Source: Pseudomonas graminis
GTDB lineage: Bacteria; Pseudomonadota; Gammaproteobacteria; Pseudomonadales; Pseudomonadaceae
Assembly (NCBI RefSeq): GCF_013201545.1
Contig: NZ_CP053746.1
Coordinates: 2,259,001-2,323,000, forward strand
Direction: 5' to 3'
DNA: 64,000 nt
This document shows positions 1-12,315 of this stretch, in pieces. A model generated the notes under the pieces. The model ran no database searches and was not told the DNA's origin. It saw nothing but the letters and a program-made list of their open reading frames with translations. Within the stretch, counting starts at the first letter, position 1; each line of letters starts with the position of its first letter. The position numbers were made by a program, and so were the translations under genes.

Positions 1-2
1 TT

Positions 3-554
3 TGGCTCAAGGGCAACGGCTTTCGCGCGGATCAGGTGCAGGCGTTCTATCCGTCGCCGATGGCCAGTGCGACGGCCATGTACCACTCTGGCAAGAACCC
101 GCTGCGCAAGGTCACGTACAAGAGCGATTCGGTCACCATCGTCAAGAGCGAAGAGCAGCGCCGTCTGCACAAGGCGTTCCTGCGCTATCACGATCCGAAG
201 GGCTGGCCGATGCTGCGTGAGGCACTGGAGCGTATGGGCCGTGCCGATCTGATCGGGCCGGGCAAGCATCAGCTGATCCCGCTGCGCCAGCCGGAAACCG
301 ACACCTATCAGAGCGCGCGCCGCAAGAACTCGACGCCGGCTGGTAGCCACAAGGTTGCCAGGACCACCAAGATCCTGACGCAGCACACCGGCTTGCCTCA
401 GCGCGCAAGCGACGGCAGCAAGCCTTGGGACAAGCGCGAAGAGGCCAAGGCTGCGGCGGCTGCTCGTAACAAGCAGGCAGCCAAGGATCGTTCGGATGCG
501 GCCAAACCCGGCAAAGGCAAGAAGCCTTCGCGCCAGCCGGTTTTCCCACGATAA
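3..554 (+). CDS. YgiQ family radical SAM protein (3' part)
   Basis: This is the C-terminal part (about 183 codons) of a gene that starts before the window. The visible sequence carries the YgiQ/DUF3362 tail: the FYPSPMASATAMYHSGKNPL stretch at about residues 16-35, followed by HKAFLRYHDPKGWPMLREAL. The last 60 residues are a basic, alanine- and lysine-rich tail ending in PVFPR. YgiQ proteins are [4Fe-4S] radical-SAM enzymes of unknown reaction. The CxxxCxxC cluster motif would lie upstream and cannot be checked. The stop TAA at 552-554 is followed by a strong terminator, so the gene is not cotranscribed with the next operon. Confidence 0.85.
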   Translation, partial: WLKGNGFRADQVQAFYPSPMASATAMYHSGKNPLRKVTYKSDSVTIVKSEEQRRLHKAFLRYHDPKGWPMLREALERMGRADLIGPGKHQLIPLRQPETDTYQSARRKNSTPAGSHKVARTTKILTQHTGLPQRASDGSKPWDKREEAKAAAAARNKQAAKDRSDAAKPGKGKKPSRQPVFPR

Positions 555-582
555 GGTCCCGCGCTAAGCGATACCGAACAAC

Positions 583-613
583 AAAACGCCAGCTTTCGAG
601 CTGGCGTTTTGCA
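583..613 (+). terminator. Rho-independent terminator after ygiQ-like gene
   Basis: A perfect 12-bp inverted repeat (arms 583-594 and 599-610) with a TTCG tetraloop. The 5' arm starts with four A and the 3' arm ends in four T, so it can work in both directions. It lies 29 bases after the stop codon. Confidence 0.92.
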
Positions 614-657
614 TTCCACTGCAAATAACCCCACCCGCCTCATTTCCGTGCGACCCT

Positions 658-693
658 TGCACCATTCGTTGAAGCGGGCGCGATTTTGGTGCT
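658..693 (+). promoter_or_regulatory. Candidate NtrC binding region for the transglutaminase operon
   Basis: A perfect NtrC half-site TGCACCA lies at 658-664. A fuller site at 678-692 reads GCGCGA-TTT-TGGTGC, matching 10 of 12 fixed positions of GCACCA-N3-TGGTGC. Both sit about 55-90 bases upstream of the -24 element at 746, a usual distance for NtrC enhancers. Found by eye, so this is inference. Confidence 0.45.
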
Positions 694-745
694 GTGCTTG
701 GCTGAACATGCTACCTCCAGGCCGGAGGCGCCTGATTTGCCGGGG

Positions 746-761
746 TGGCATAAGTCTTGCG
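746..761 (+). promoter_or_regulatory. Candidate sigma-54 (RpoN) promoter of the transglutaminase operon
   Basis: TGGCATA-N4-TTGC at 746-760 has the -24 GG and -12 GC doublets of RpoN promoters at the correct spacing (consensus TGGCACG-N4-TTGCW). The base after TTGC is G rather than A or T. Transcription would start near 772, about 27 bases before the GTG start at 799. Confidence 0.55.
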
Positions 762-798
762 CAGCTCCGTTACCGTCCAGGCTCGCAGGAGGCACGCC

Positions 799-4092
<3,294 letters not shown>

Positions 4093-4099
4093 CCGCGCC

Positions 4100-4126
4100 G
4101 GCGACCTGACGTGAGATCAGGTCGCC
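4100..4126 (+). other. Intercistronic stem-loop in the transglutaminase operon
   Basis: A perfect 10-bp inverted repeat (4100-4109 and 4117-4126) with a 7-base loop and no T-run, between the stop at 4092 and the next start at 4231. It looks like an mRNA-stabilising or attenuating hairpin rather than a full terminator. Confidence 0.6.
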
Positions 4127-4230
4127 GTGCCGCACGTATAAAACGTGGAAAGCGGCGCCTGCGTGTCATGTTGTCTGCGCTAGTCTAAGCGCAGTTGATT
4201 CGAGTCCCTTTGTTGTCTGCCGAGCCTTCC

Positions 4231-6732
4231 ATGCCTGACCTGCTTGACCACTATCCGCTCACCCCGGGTACCTACCACGAGATGCTGGATGCCAGCGGCG
4301 CCGTTCGGCCCCATTGGCAGCGTTTGTACGAGCATCTCCAGCGCAGCACACCTGCGCAGCTGATCCAGCGTCAGGCGCTGCTCGCCCGGCAGATTCAGGA
4401 AAACGGCGTCACTTACAACGTCTACGCCGACCCCAAGGGTGCCGATCGGCCCTGGGAACTGGACATGCTGCCCCACGTGATTCCAACGGAAGAATGGCAG
4501 CCATTGGCGGCCGGCATCGCCCAGCGCGCGCGTCTGCTCAATGCCGTGCTGGCCGATCTCTACGGCCCGCAGGAACTGATCGCCGAAGGTCTGCTGCCGG
4601 CGGAGCTGGTGTTCGGTCACAACAATTTTCTCTGGCCATGCCAGGGCGTAAAGCCGCCTGAAGGCACTTTTCTGCATGTGTACGCGGTTGACCTGGCGCG
4701 CACGCCCGATGGCCGCTGGTGGGTCACCGCCGACCGGACTCAGGCGCCGTCGGGTGCCGGTTATGCGCTGGAAAGCCGTCTGATTGTGTCGCGGGCATTC
4801 CCCGAGCTGTACCGGGATCTGCAGGTCCAGCACCTCTCGAATTTCTTTCGGTCGCTGCAGGAAACCCTCGCGCGTCAGGCACCGACCAGCCACGAAGCCC
4901 CGTTGGTGGTGTTGCTGACGCCCGGGCGTTTCAACGAGAGCTATTTCGAGCATCTTTATCTGGCCGGTCAGTTGGGCTATCCGCTGGTGGAAGGCAGCGA
5001 CCTCACAGTGCGTGACGCCACGGTGTACCTGAAAACCCTCAGCGGGTTGCGTCGTGTTCACGCGATCATGCGCCGTCTGGACGACGATTTTTGCGATCCG
5101 CTGGAATTGCGCACCGATTCGGCGCTGGGCGTGCCGGGCCTGCTGCAAGCGGTGCGACAGGGCCGCGTGCTGGTTGCCAATGCCCTGGGCAGCGGCGTGC
5201 TGGAATCACCGGGGCTGCTGGGGTTTCTCCCGAAGATCAACGAACACCTGTTTGGTGAAGAGCTGCTGCTGCCGTCGATCGCCACGTGGTGGTGTGGCGA
5301 GCCGCCGGTGCTGGCCCAAGCCCTGGAGAAGATGCCGGAGCTGCTGATCAAGCCTGCGTTCCCGTCCCAGAGTTTCGCCCCGGTATTCGGCCGTGACCTC
5401 AGCGACGAAGAGCGCAAGGCCCTGGCCGCGCGCATGCAGGCCCGGCCCTATGCCTACGTCGCGCAGGAACTGGCGCAGTTGTCCCACGCGCCGGTCTGGC
5501 ACGGCGAGGACCGTCAGCTGCAGCCCCGCGCCATCGGTATGCGCGTGTACGCAGTGGCGACGGCCGATGGCTACCGCGTCCTGCCGGGCGGATTGACCCG
5601 TGTGGCCGCCGACGCCGACGCCGACGTGGTGTCGATGCAACGGGGCGGCGCAAGTAAAGACACCTGGATTCTCGGTGAACGCCCACTGGGCAGCGAACCG
5701 TGGAAAAACCGCCACTCGCTGGGGGTGCACGACCTGATTCGGCGCGACCCGTATCTGCCGTCGCGTGTGGTGGAAAACCTGTTCTGGTTCGGCCGCTACT
5801 GCGAGCGCTGCGACAACAGCGCGCGCCTGCTGCGGATCATGCTCACGCGCTATGTCGACGGCGATGACCCCGTCGCCCTGCAAGCAGCGGTCGAGCTGGC
5901 CGAGCGACTTAATCTTCTGCCGCTCCAGGACGAAGAGGAGCCGCGCGAGCTACATGAACGTTTGCTTGAAGCTTTGCTGGGTGACGACTGGCCGTTCAGC
6001 CTGCGCTCCAACTTGCAGCGCTTGCAATGGGCGGCGTCCCAGGTGCGCGGCAAGTTGTCCCGCGAGAACTGGCAGGCGCTGGTGGAATTGCAGCACGAAG
6101 CCATGAATCTAGAAACCGAGAGCCCTGATTTCGGCGAGCTGCTGGACTTTCTCAACCGCCTGGTGATGTCACTGGCGGCGCTGTCCGGTTTCGCTCTGGA
6201 CGACATGACCCGCGACGAGGGCTGGCGCTTCCTGATGATCGGGCGGCGCATCGAGCGCTTGCAGTTTTTGTGTACGACGCTGGCGGCCTTTCTGCGCAGC
6301 GAGGCAGTGTTTCATCAGGACGCTCTGGACGGGCTGCTCGAACTGGGCAACAGCGGCATCACTTACCGCTCTCGTTATCTGGCCGTACCGCAGCTGATCC
6401 CGGTGCTCGATTTACTGGTGCTGGACGATCAGAACCCCCACGCAGTGTTGTTCCAGCTCAAGCTGGTGGCCCGCTCGGTGAAACGCATGAACGAGGATTT
6501 CGGTGTGCCTCAGGACAACAGCCTCGCGACGCTGATTCAGCGGCTCTCGGTCTTCGATCTGGGTTGCCTGGAAGAAGGGCTGTTTGGTGAGAGCAGCGTC
6601 AAGGCAGCGCTGGACGGCTTGGCGGATCTGCTGCAGACCATCGGTGAAACCAGCGGCCATGTTTCTGACCGGCTTGCGCTGCGTCATTTTGCCCACGTCG
6701 ACGATGTCAGTCAGCGCACGGTGTCTGTCTGA
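4231..6732 (+). CDS. Circularly permuted ATP-grasp / alpha-E domain fusion protein
   Basis: An 833-residue protein. Residues 1 to about 480 match the circularly permuted ATP-grasp family (formerly DUF404/DUF407; motifs DLYGPQELIAEGLLP, GLKP-like WPCQGVKPP, LLTPGRFNESYFEH, SGVLESPGL). From about residue 500 to the end is the alpha-E helical domain (formerly DUF403; LPSRVVENLFWFGRYCERC). In many bacteria these are two adjacent genes, so here they are fused. The family is predicted to form peptide bonds using ATP. The ATG at 4231 is chosen over an in-frame TTG at 4195 because family members begin near PDLLDHYPL. The stop overlaps the next ATG by one base, suggesting translational coupling. Confidence 0.88.
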   Translation: MPDLLDHYPLTPGTYHEMLDASGAVRPHWQRLYEHLQRSTPAQLIQRQALLARQIQENGVTYNVYADPKGADRPWELDMLPHVIPTEEWQPLAAGIAQRARLLNAVLADLYGPQELIAEGLLPAELVFGHNNFLWPCQGVKPPEGTFLHVYAVDLARTPDGRWWVTADRTQAPSGAGYALESRLIVSRAFPELYRDLQVQHLSNFFRSLQETLARQAPTSHEAPLVVLLTPGRFNESYFEHLYLAGQLGYPLVEGSDLTVRDATVYLKTLSGLRRVHAIMRRLDDDFCDPLELRTDSALGVPGLLQAVRQGRVLVANALGSGVLESPGLLGFLPKINEHLFGEELLLPSIATWWCGEPPVLAQALEKMPELLIKPAFPSQSFAPVFGRDLSDEERKALAARMQARPYAYVAQELAQLSHAPVWHGEDRQLQPRAIGMRVYAVATADGYRVLPGGLTRVAADADADVVSMQRGGASKDTWILGERPLGSEPWKNRHSLGVHDLIRRDPYLPSRVVENLFWFGRYCERCDNSARLLRIMLTRYVDGDDPVALQAAVELAERLNLLPLQDEEEPRELHERLLEALLGDDWPFSLRSNLQRLQWAASQVRGKLSRENWQALVELQHEAMNLETESPDFGELLDFLNRLVMSLAALSGFALDDMTRDEGWRFLMIGRRIERLQFLCTTLAAFLRSEAVFHQDALDGLLELGNSGITYRSRYLAVPQLIPVLDLLVLDDQNPHAVLFQLKLVARSVKRMNEDFGVPQDNSLATLIQRLSVFDLGCLEEGLFGESSVKAALDGLADLLQTIGETSGHVSDRLALRHFAHVDDVSQRTVSV

Positions 6733-7628
6733 TGAACAGTGCCCATTATCAGATCCTCCACGACACGCACTACAAGTACGACAGCCCGGTTTCCCTGGCC
6801 CAGCAGCTTGCGCATCTATGGCCGCGGCGCAGTCCCTGGCAGCGTTGCCTGGAGCAGCACCTGATCATCAGCCCGACGCCCACCACGCGTCGCGATGAGC
6901 TGGACGTGTTTGGCAATCCGCTGACGCGCCTGGCATTCGAGCGCCCGCACGATGAGCTGCAGGTCAACGCGCGCCTGCATATTGAAGTGTTGGAACGGCC
7001 GCGGCTGGATTTCAATGTTTCCACTTCGTGGGATGAGGCGCAGCACCGGCTGACCTACAGCGCGTCGAGAATGGCGCCGGACATCCTTGAGGCCTGTCGC
7101 TATCGCTTTGAATCCCCGTACGTTCACCTGAAGCAGACGTTCGTCGAGTTTTCCGCCAGCTGCTTTCCTGCCGGGCGGCCGATGCTGCTATGCGCGCAGG
7201 CGCTGATGGAGAAGATATTCGAAGAGTTCACCTTTGATGGCGAGGCGACTCAAGTGGCCACGCCGCTGGTGGAAGTGCTGGAAACCCGCCGTGGCGTCTG
7301 TCAGGACTTCGCTCATCTGATGCTGGCGTGCGTACGCTCGCGCGGTCTGGCGGCGCGGTATGTCAGCGGCTATCTGCTCACCCAGCCGCCGCCAGGGCAG
7401 CCGCGGCTGATTGGCGCCGATGCCTCACACGCATGGGTGTCGGTGTTCTGTCCGGTGCTGGGTTGGGTGGATTTCGATCCGACCAACAACGTTCAGCCTG
7501 CGCTTGAGCACATCAGTCTGGCGTGGGGGAGGGATTTTTCGGACGTGTCGCCGTTGCGGGGGGTGATTCTGGGAGGCGGGAGCCACGACCCGGAAGTGCG
7601 CGTGACGGTGATGCCGATTGCGAGGTAG
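6732..7628 (+). CDS. Transglutaminase family protein
   Basis: A 298-residue protein with the bacterial transglutaminase N-terminal region (YQILHDTHYKYDSPVSLAQQ) and core. The catalytic triad is visible as C190 (RRGVCQDFAH), H233 (DASHAW) and D247 (WVDFDPTNN). There is no signal peptide, so it is probably cytoplasmic like its partners. It is the third gene of the operon, starting on the last base of the preceding stop. The conserved association of two transglutaminases with the ATP-grasp/alpha-E protein points to a system that joins and trims a peptide or amide product; the product is unknown. Confidence 0.88.
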   Translation: MNSAHYQILHDTHYKYDSPVSLAQQLAHLWPRRSPWQRCLEQHLIISPTPTTRRDELDVFGNPLTRLAFERPHDELQVNARLHIEVLERPRLDFNVSTSWDEAQHRLTYSASRMAPDILEACRYRFESPYVHLKQTFVEFSASCFPAGRPMLLCAQALMEKIFEEFTFDGEATQVATPLVEVLETRRGVCQDFAHLMLACVRSRGLAARYVSGYLLTQPPPGQPRLIGADASHAWVSVFCPVLGWVDFDPTNNVQPALEHISLAWGRDFSDVSPLRGVILGGGSHDPEVRVTVMPIAR

Positions 7629-7694
7629 GCGGACGAAGACGTCGCTGGGGGAGGTAAGCACGCGCGCGATGTCGTGCGAGCAGGATTGTCAGCC

Positions 7695-7769
7695 AATGGA
7701 TGGATCACGGTAAAAGCCTCGTCGGGAGCAAGCTCACGCCTGCAGGCTTTCGCGTTCATCCATCCCATT
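7695..7769. repeat. Decayed REP-like inverted repeat
   Basis: Nested inverted repeats: outer arms 7695-7705 and 7758-7769 (one-base bulge), inner arms AAAGCCT 7713-7719 and AGGCTTT 7744-7750, with a remnant of the GAGCAAGCTCAC palindrome between them. It lies between convergent genes and may serve as a terminator. Confidence 0.55.
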
Positions 7770-7785
7770 GCGCTGAATCAGACGA

Positions 7786-7998
7786 TCACTCGGCAGGCTT
7801 TTCTTCAGCGGAGCCTTTTACTTCGACGGAGCCTTCAGCTTCGGTAGCGCCTTCAGCGTTTTCGCCGTCTACGGCTGCACCTTCTCCAGCCTCTGCTTCA
7901 GCCTTCTCGGCCTGCTTGCGCTGTGCTTTTTCCTCTTTCTTTTGCTCTTTTGCCAGATCACGTTGGCGTTTGGCGAAGGAATAATTGGGTTTGGCCAT
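7786..7998 (-). CDS. Small charged lysine/glutamate/alanine-rich protein
   Basis: A 70-residue hypothetical protein. The N-terminal half is basic and looks conserved (MAKPNYSFAKRQRDLAKEQ, then KKEEKAQRKQAEKAEAEA), likely helical or coiled coil. The C-terminal half is acidic and low in complexity. I chose the ATG at 7998 because GAGG lies 8 bases upstream. No catalytic motif or signal peptide is visible and I cannot assign a function. Proteins beginning MAKPNYSF-KRQRDLAK occur widely in Pseudomonas as hypotheticals. Confidence 0.75.
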   Translation of the reverse strand: MAKPNYSFAKRQRDLAKEQKKEEKAQRKQAEKAEAEAGEGAAVDGENAEGATEAEGSVEVKGSAEEKPAE

Positions 7999-8117
7999 GG
8001 GCAGTCCTCGAGGCAGACGATAAGTCAGCACATTCTGCCTGAGAATGGTGCAAAACCGGCGTGGTATTTTTCCTCACCCGGTCATCGATGCCGGTCAGTC
8101 CCCCGCCGTTACAGGTC

Positions 8118-8237
8118 TCAGCCGTTGGAAACAGCGCGTTGATAGACGCCGTAAGCCTGGCTGGCGCGGTCGTAACTACCCGATGCGCCACAGGCGTAAG
8201 CGGCAAGCAGGCTGCGGAAAATGCTGGAAAGTTGCAT
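8118..8237 (-). CDS. Possible 39-residue small protein
   Basis: A short reading frame on the minus strand that begins MQLSSIFRSLLAAYACGASG and ends VYQRAVSNG. The ATG at 8235-8237 has AGGA at 8 bases upstream (plus-strand TCCT 8245-8248). The composition is that of a real amphipathic peptide: an SSIFRSLLAAYA helix, a CGASGSYDRA turn, then YGVYQRAV. It lies alone in an otherwise gene-free gap between a charged small protein and azurin. Function unknown. It may be a chance frame, but the combination of SD, start and composition makes it plausible. Confidence 0.45.
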   Translation of the reverse strand: MQLSSIFRSLLAAYACGASGSYDRASQAYGVYQRAVSNG

Positions 8238-8356
8238 GGGATCGTCCTGAAGGTGGGTGACAGGGCGATCTTATGCAGCCATCTTAGCGCTGACTGTTTG
8301 ATTGTCTCGATGGCCCTGATAGAGGCCTCGCAGAGATGACCGGCAATAACGGTTGT

Positions 8357-8373
8357 TGAATTGTTCTAATTCA
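8357..8373. promoter_or_regulatory. Dyad upstream of azurin
   Basis: A perfect 6+6 inverted repeat TGAATT-N5-AATTCA, 51 bases before the azurin start. It could be an operator. A clear ANR/FNR box (TTGAT-N4-ATCAA), known for azurin in P. aeruginosa, is not visible. Confidence 0.3.
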
Positions 8374-8423
8374 GGGCTGTCTTTGTATACGAAATCAAAG
8401 GCCACCCCACCAGGAGACGCACC

Positions 8424-8870
8424 ATGATTCGCAAGCTTGTCGCTGCATCCGTTCTGACTTTGGCCAGTGGGCACCTGCTGGCGGCCGAATGCTCGGTCGA
8501 GGTCGATTCCACCGATCAGATGACGTTCACCACCAAGGCCATTGAAATCGATAAGAGCTGCAAGCAGTTCACCGTCAACCTGAAACACTCCGGCAGCCTG
8601 CCGAAGGCCGTCATGGGCCACAACGTGGTCATCAGCAAATACGATGACATGTCGCAGATCGCCACTGACGGCATGAGCGTTGGCATCGATAAGGATTATC
8701 TGAAGGACGGTGACTCGCGCGTCATTGCCCACACCAAAGTCATCGGCGGGGGAGAGTCGGATTCGGTCACCTTCGACGTCTCCAAACTGGACCCGGCCGA
8801 GAAATACGGCTTCTTCTGCTCCTTCCCCGGCCACATCGGCATGATGAAAGGCACTGTCACGCTGAAGTGA
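8424..8870 (+). CDS. azu: Azurin, periplasmic blue copper protein
   Basis: A 148-residue precursor. The first 20 residues are a Sec signal peptide, and cleavage before A21-E22-C23 gives a 128-residue mature protein. Mature numbering places the type-1 copper ligands exactly where expected: H46 (MGHNVV), C112, H117 and M121 (in [14 protein letters not shown]). The C3-C26 disulphide cysteines are also present. Azurin carries single electrons in the periplasm, to nitrite reductase or cytochrome c peroxidase in denitrifiers. AGGAG sits 8 bases before the ATG. The stop is immediately next to the stop of the convergent gene, with no spacer. Confidence 0.98.
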   Translation: MIRKLVAASVLTLASGHLLAAECSVEVDSTDQMTFTTKAIEIDKSCKQFTVNLKHSGSLPKAVMGHNVVISKYDDMSQIATDGMSVGIDKDYLKDGDSRVIAHTKVIGGGESDSVTFDVSKLDPAEKYGFFCSFPGHIGMMKGTVTLK

Positions 8871-9899
8871 TCACTGGGCCTGCTTCGAGTCTGTCATCTT
8901 GAAGATGCCCTGGGCGTTGCTGCTGTCGAAATTGAGATCGATCTTGCCGTTGTCAGGGTCGATCTTGCGTTGAATGAATTCAACGAATGAGCCGGGCACC
9001 TTGTGCATCACCACGACGCCCTCGGCATTCAACAGCCCTCTGCTCACCGTGCAGGCCTTGTATGCGGTCTGCATGACCCTTCCCGAACCAGACACTTCAA
9101 TGCTGTCCTTCATCGGCCGCTCGCGCCGATTCTGTTCGGCCACCGTCGCTTCCAGATCCGCCACCCGGTCCGTCAGGTGATTGAAGCTGTTGCCTTCGGT
9201 AGCGATCCACGCCATCTCCGCGCTTTCGCTGAGCAACTGGCGATAGTCATCTTCCCGAACAACGCCGTGCTGGCGGTCAAACGCGCGATACAGCGCCGGC
9301 AGCAGACGGGTGGCTTCGGCGACGCTGCAATGCCGGGTGGTGCGCAGGCGATTGAGGATGCTCAGGTCTTCAGGACTCAACGGGTCGCGGCTGGCACCGA
9401 CGACACGGCTGACCGCGTCTTGGAACGACTGACTGAGTCGGCCGGGGTGCAGTTCGGAAACGAAGAACTGCGCGATGTCTTCCGGCAGGTCCATCTGGCG
9501 ATAGCCCCAGCCGGTCATGTTCAGTTTGGTCAGCGGGTAAGTACGCACATCGGTGAAGCCCAGCGGCTCCAGCAGGCGCGAGAAGGCCTGACGCCCGCGT
9601 GGCAATTCGCCGTTGTCCGCCCAATCGACGGTGCGAATGGCGCCATGGTCGAACACCACCTTGCGGCCGCCCTCGAATTGCTCGTCCACATAGCGAAGCC
9701 CATCGGGTACGGCCTCTACCAGCTTGTGGAACAGGCAGAGGTTCAACGCTTCGGCCAGCCAGGCCCGATGGACCGCCTCGTCAGACCAGGAGAAACCACC
9801 CAAGGCTTGTGGCACTTCGACGCGATGTTCGAGCCACGCCGCAGCGGGCTGGCCAACGGTGGACGCAACGAGGGTGAAGAGGCCTTGGAAAGGAGTCAT
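8871..9899 (-). CDS. DUF1338 protein, 2-oxoadipate dioxygenase/decarboxylase-like
   Basis: A 342-residue protein of the DUF1338 family, whose characterised member HglS (P. putida PP_5260, about 464 residues) converts 2-oxoadipate to D-2-hydroxyglutarate with Fe(II). The likely metal triad is visible: H85 in DHGAIRT, H241 in NSFNHLTDRV and E307 in PGSFVEF. R89 lies four residues after H85, as the substrate-binding arginine does in HglS. The family signature DIAQFFVSELHPGRLS is present (residues 141-156). It is shorter than HglS, so the substrate may differ. The nearby amaA/amaB pair makes a role in lysine breakdown plausible. No clear SD precedes the ATG. Confidence 0.72.
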   Translation of the reverse strand: MTPFQGLFTLVASTVGQPAAAWLEHRVEVPQALGGFSWSDEAVHRAWLAEALNLCLFHKLVEAVPDGLRYVDEQFEGGRKVVFDHGAIRTVDWADNGELPRGRQAFSRLLEPLGFTDVRTYPLTKLNMTGWGYRQMDLPEDIAQFFVSELHPGRLSQSFQDAVSRVVGASRDPLSPEDLSILNRLRTTRHCSVAEATRLLPALYRAFDRQHGVVREDDYRQLLSESAEMAWIATEGNSFNHLTDRVADLEATVAEQNRRERPMKDSIEVSGSGRVMQTAYKACTVSRGLLNAEGVVVMHKVPGSFVEFIQRKIDPDNGKIDLNFDSSNAQGIFKMTDSKQAQ

Positions 9900-10012
9900 G
9901 GATAGCGGCTCTGGGCGGGGAAGTCAGAGCGCTATGTAAGCCGTGATGACGGGCGCCATCAAGCGAAAAGAAATAACGGGTTCATTCCGTTTTTGAATGC
10001 AGCGCGTTTGCT

Positions 10013-10046
10013 GCCCGATGGATTTTTTATGCAAAACCCATCGGGC
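10013..10046. terminator. Stem-loop 3' of nadE
   Basis: Perfect 9-bp arms GCCCGATGG (10013-10021) and CCATCGGGC (10038-10046), with further A-T pairing inside the loop. It lies 18 bases past the nadE stop. There is no T-run after the stem on the minus strand, so it is more likely an mRNA-end hairpin than a classical terminator. Confidence 0.55.
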
Positions 10047-10063
10047 GCATTCATTGCTACGCG

Positions 10064-10891
10064 TTATGGCGCGTACGGCAGATCCCGTTTGTGCTGGGTC
10101 TTGCGGTAGGTGCTGACAATAATCTCGGCGGTTTCCTGTTTTACCGGCTCGCCGTGGAGGAAGGCGTCGATCTCGGCGTAGCTGATGCCGTGGGCCGCTT
10201 CGTCGGGTTTGCCGGGGACCAGTTCTTCGAGGTCGGCGGTGGGGACTTTCTCGACCAGGTTTTGCGGCGCGCCGAAGCTGCGCGCGATTGCGCGGACCTG
10301 GTTCTTCACCAGACCGCTCAACGGCGCCAGGTCGCAAGCGCCGTCGCCGAACTTGGTGTAGAACCCCATGACCGCTTCAGCCGCATGGTCGGTGCCGATG
10401 ACCAGACCGCCTTTTACGCCGGCAATGGCGTACTGCGCGACCATCCGCGCCCGGGCCTTGATGTTGCCCTTGACGAAATCCACGGCACTGGCGGCCTGGC
10501 CTTCGAAGGCTTTGATCTGATCAACCAGCCCTTTCACCGAGGGCGCGATGTCCACCGTGTGGCGCTCGTCCGGGTTGATGAAATCCACCGAGGCCGTAGC
10601 TTCATGTTCGTCGTGCTGGATGTGATACGGCAGGCGCACGGCGATGAAGGTGTAAGCATCGTCGCCTGTACTTTCACGCAGCTCGCGGATGGCGCGCTGG
10701 GCCATCAAACCCGCTGTCAGCGAATCCACGCCGCCACTGATGCCCAGTACAAGCACTTTCAGGCGGGCGTTATTCAGGCAGTCCTTGATGAATTGCACGC
10801 GGCGGCTGACTTCCGCCTGCAGCGCTCCGTCATCGGCGAAAGGCGGCTGGACGTTGAGCTGCCGGGCGATCTCGCGCTGTACGTCTTGCAT
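10064..10891 (-). CDS. nadE: Ammonia-dependent NAD+ synthetase
   Basis: A 275-residue protein of the NadE family. It makes NAD+ from deamido-NAD+, ATP and ammonia. The ATP-pyrophosphatase P-loop SGGVDS is at about residues 52-57 ([15 protein letters not shown]). The sequence [23 protein letters not shown] holds the deamido-NAD-binding region. There is no glutaminase domain, so ammonia is the nitrogen donor. The ATG at 10891 is preceded by AAGGAGT; an in-frame TTG further upstream is rejected. It lies directly downstream of pncB on the same strand, forming a nicotinate-salvage operon. Confidence 0.95.
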   Translation of the reverse strand: MQDVQREIARQLNVQPPFADDGALQAEVSRRVQFIKDCLNNARLKVLVLGISGGVDSLTAGLMAQRAIRELRESTGDDAYTFIAVRLPYHIQHDEHEATASVDFINPDERHTVDIAPSVKGLVDQIKAFEGQAASAVDFVKGNIKARARMVAQYAIAGVKGGLVIGTDHAAEAVMGFYTKFGDGACDLAPLSGLVKNQVRAIARSFGAPQNLVEKVPTADLEELVPGKPDEAAHGISYAEIDAFLHGEPVKQETAEIIVSTYRKTQHKRDLPYAP

Positions 10892-10951
10892 GATTGACTC
10901 CTTGAGCAAAAAAGGAATGGCATGGAAAAGAGGCGGCGGTCGGTGCTCGAC

Positions 10952-12151
10952 TCAGGACGGCACCTTGAATACGTGGAGCAGGTAGGACACGAATTCCGGG
11001 TCCTTGCACTGGGTTTTGCCGGGCTCGTCGGAAATCTTGGCGACGGGCTGGCCGGCGCAGGCGGTCATTTTCAGCACGATGCTCATCGGCTGGATCCCCG
11101 GGATGTCGGCGGTCAGGTTGGTGCCGATCCCGAAACTGACGTTGATGCGACCACGCAGCGCGCGGAATATTTCCAGCGCCTTCGGCAGGTTCAGGCCATC
11201 AGAGAACACCAGCGTCTTGCTCATCGGCTCAATGCCCAGCTTCTGATAGTGCCTGATGCATTTTTCGGCCCACTGCACAGGATCGCCCGAGTCGTGGCGC
11301 AGGCCGTCGAAGAGCTTGGCGAAGAACAGGTCGAAGTCGCCGAGGAAGGCATCGGTGGTGATGCAGTCTGTCAGTGCAATACCCAGCAAGCCGCGGTATT
11401 CGCGCACCCAGCAATCGAGCGCGGCAATCTGGCTGTCAATCAGGCGCGGGCCAAGTTGCTGATGGGCCATGATCCATTCGTGGGCCATCGTGCCGAGGGG
11501 TTTAAGGTCGAATTTGCGCGCCAGGTGCACGTTGCTGGTGCCGACGAACTGGCCGGGGAAATCCTTTTTCAACACCGAAACGACGTCCTCCTGCACCGCG
11601 TAGGAGAAGCGCCGGCGCGTGCCGAAGTCAGCCACTTTCAATTCCGCCAGTTCGTCGGCAGTGGCGGTTGCATTCAGCCAGTCGAATTTGCGATACAGCT
11701 GGTCCCGGGCCTGGCTGAGCAGGGTTTCGGGGTTGCGATGGCGATTGCGGACTTCGCTGACGATGGCCAGGACAGGCACTTCGAAGAGGATCACGTGCAG
11801 CCAGGGGCCTGAAAGGCGGATGCACAGTTCGTCGTTTTCGATGGTGGTCTGGACGTAGCGCAGGTTGAAGCGGAACAGCCCGAGGAAACGCAGGAAGTCG
11901 GGCTTCATGAAGTTGATGCGTTCGAGGAAACCGGTCTCCTCGACGCTCAGCGACAGTTCGCAGAGCTGCTCGATCTGATGGCGGATTTCGGTCAGGTACG
12001 GCCGGAGATCTTCACCGTTGCGGCAGCGAAACTCCCACTCCACTTCGACGTTTGGGTAGTTGTGCAGCACGGCCTGCATCATGCTCAGCTTATAGAGGTC
12101 GGTATCGAGCAGGTTCTGCACGATGCGGTCCGCGAAAGCGCTCTCACTCAT
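10952..12151 (-). CDS. pncB: Nicotinate phosphoribosyltransferase
   Basis: A 399-residue PncB that converts nicotinate and PRPP to nicotinate mononucleotide, the first step of the Preiss-Handler pathway. Recognisable stretches are [20 protein letters not shown] near the start, [13 protein letters not shown] and [22 protein letters not shown] in the middle, which contains the conserved histidine region, and [14 protein letters not shown]. The start at 12151 (MSESAFADR) has GGAG 8 bases upstream. It lies 60 bases before nadE, with which it completes the route to NAD+ apart from NadD. Confidence 0.96.
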   Translation of the reverse strand: MSESAFADRIVQNLLDTDLYKLSMMQAVLHNYPNVEVEWEFRCRNGEDLRPYLTEIRHQIEQLCELSLSVEETGFLERINFMKPDFLRFLGLFRFNLRYVQTTIENDELCIRLSGPWLHVILFEVPVLAIVSEVRNRHRNPETLLSQARDQLYRKFDWLNATATADELAELKVADFGTRRRFSYAVQEDVVSVLKKDFPGQFVGTSNVHLARKFDLKPLGTMAHEWIMAHQQLGPRLIDSQIAALDCWVREYRGLLGIALTDCITTDAFLGDFDLFFAKLFDGLRHDSGDPVQWAEKCIRHYQKLGIEPMSKTLVFSDGLNLPKALEIFRALRGRINVSFGIGTNLTADIPGIQPMSIVLKMTACAGQPVAKISDEPGKTQCKDPEFVSYLLHVFKVPS

Positions 12152-12315
12152 TGTGTCGCTCCAGCCAGCAGCGGCCGCCAAGGTGCGGCCCGGGATTCAA
12201 TTGGGTGTCGCATACAACCTTGCGGTAGCGCTGTGGCGGTACGTCCGGTTTGTTATTGACGATGGCCGACATAATGCCAGTCGTCGTGGAAGAGGGGCAG
12301 AAATGTTTCAGCGAT

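Noticed and set aside
8270..8330. ANR/FNR box upstream of azurin
   Set aside because: TTGATTGTCTCGAT keeps only one half of TTGAT-N4-ATCAA.
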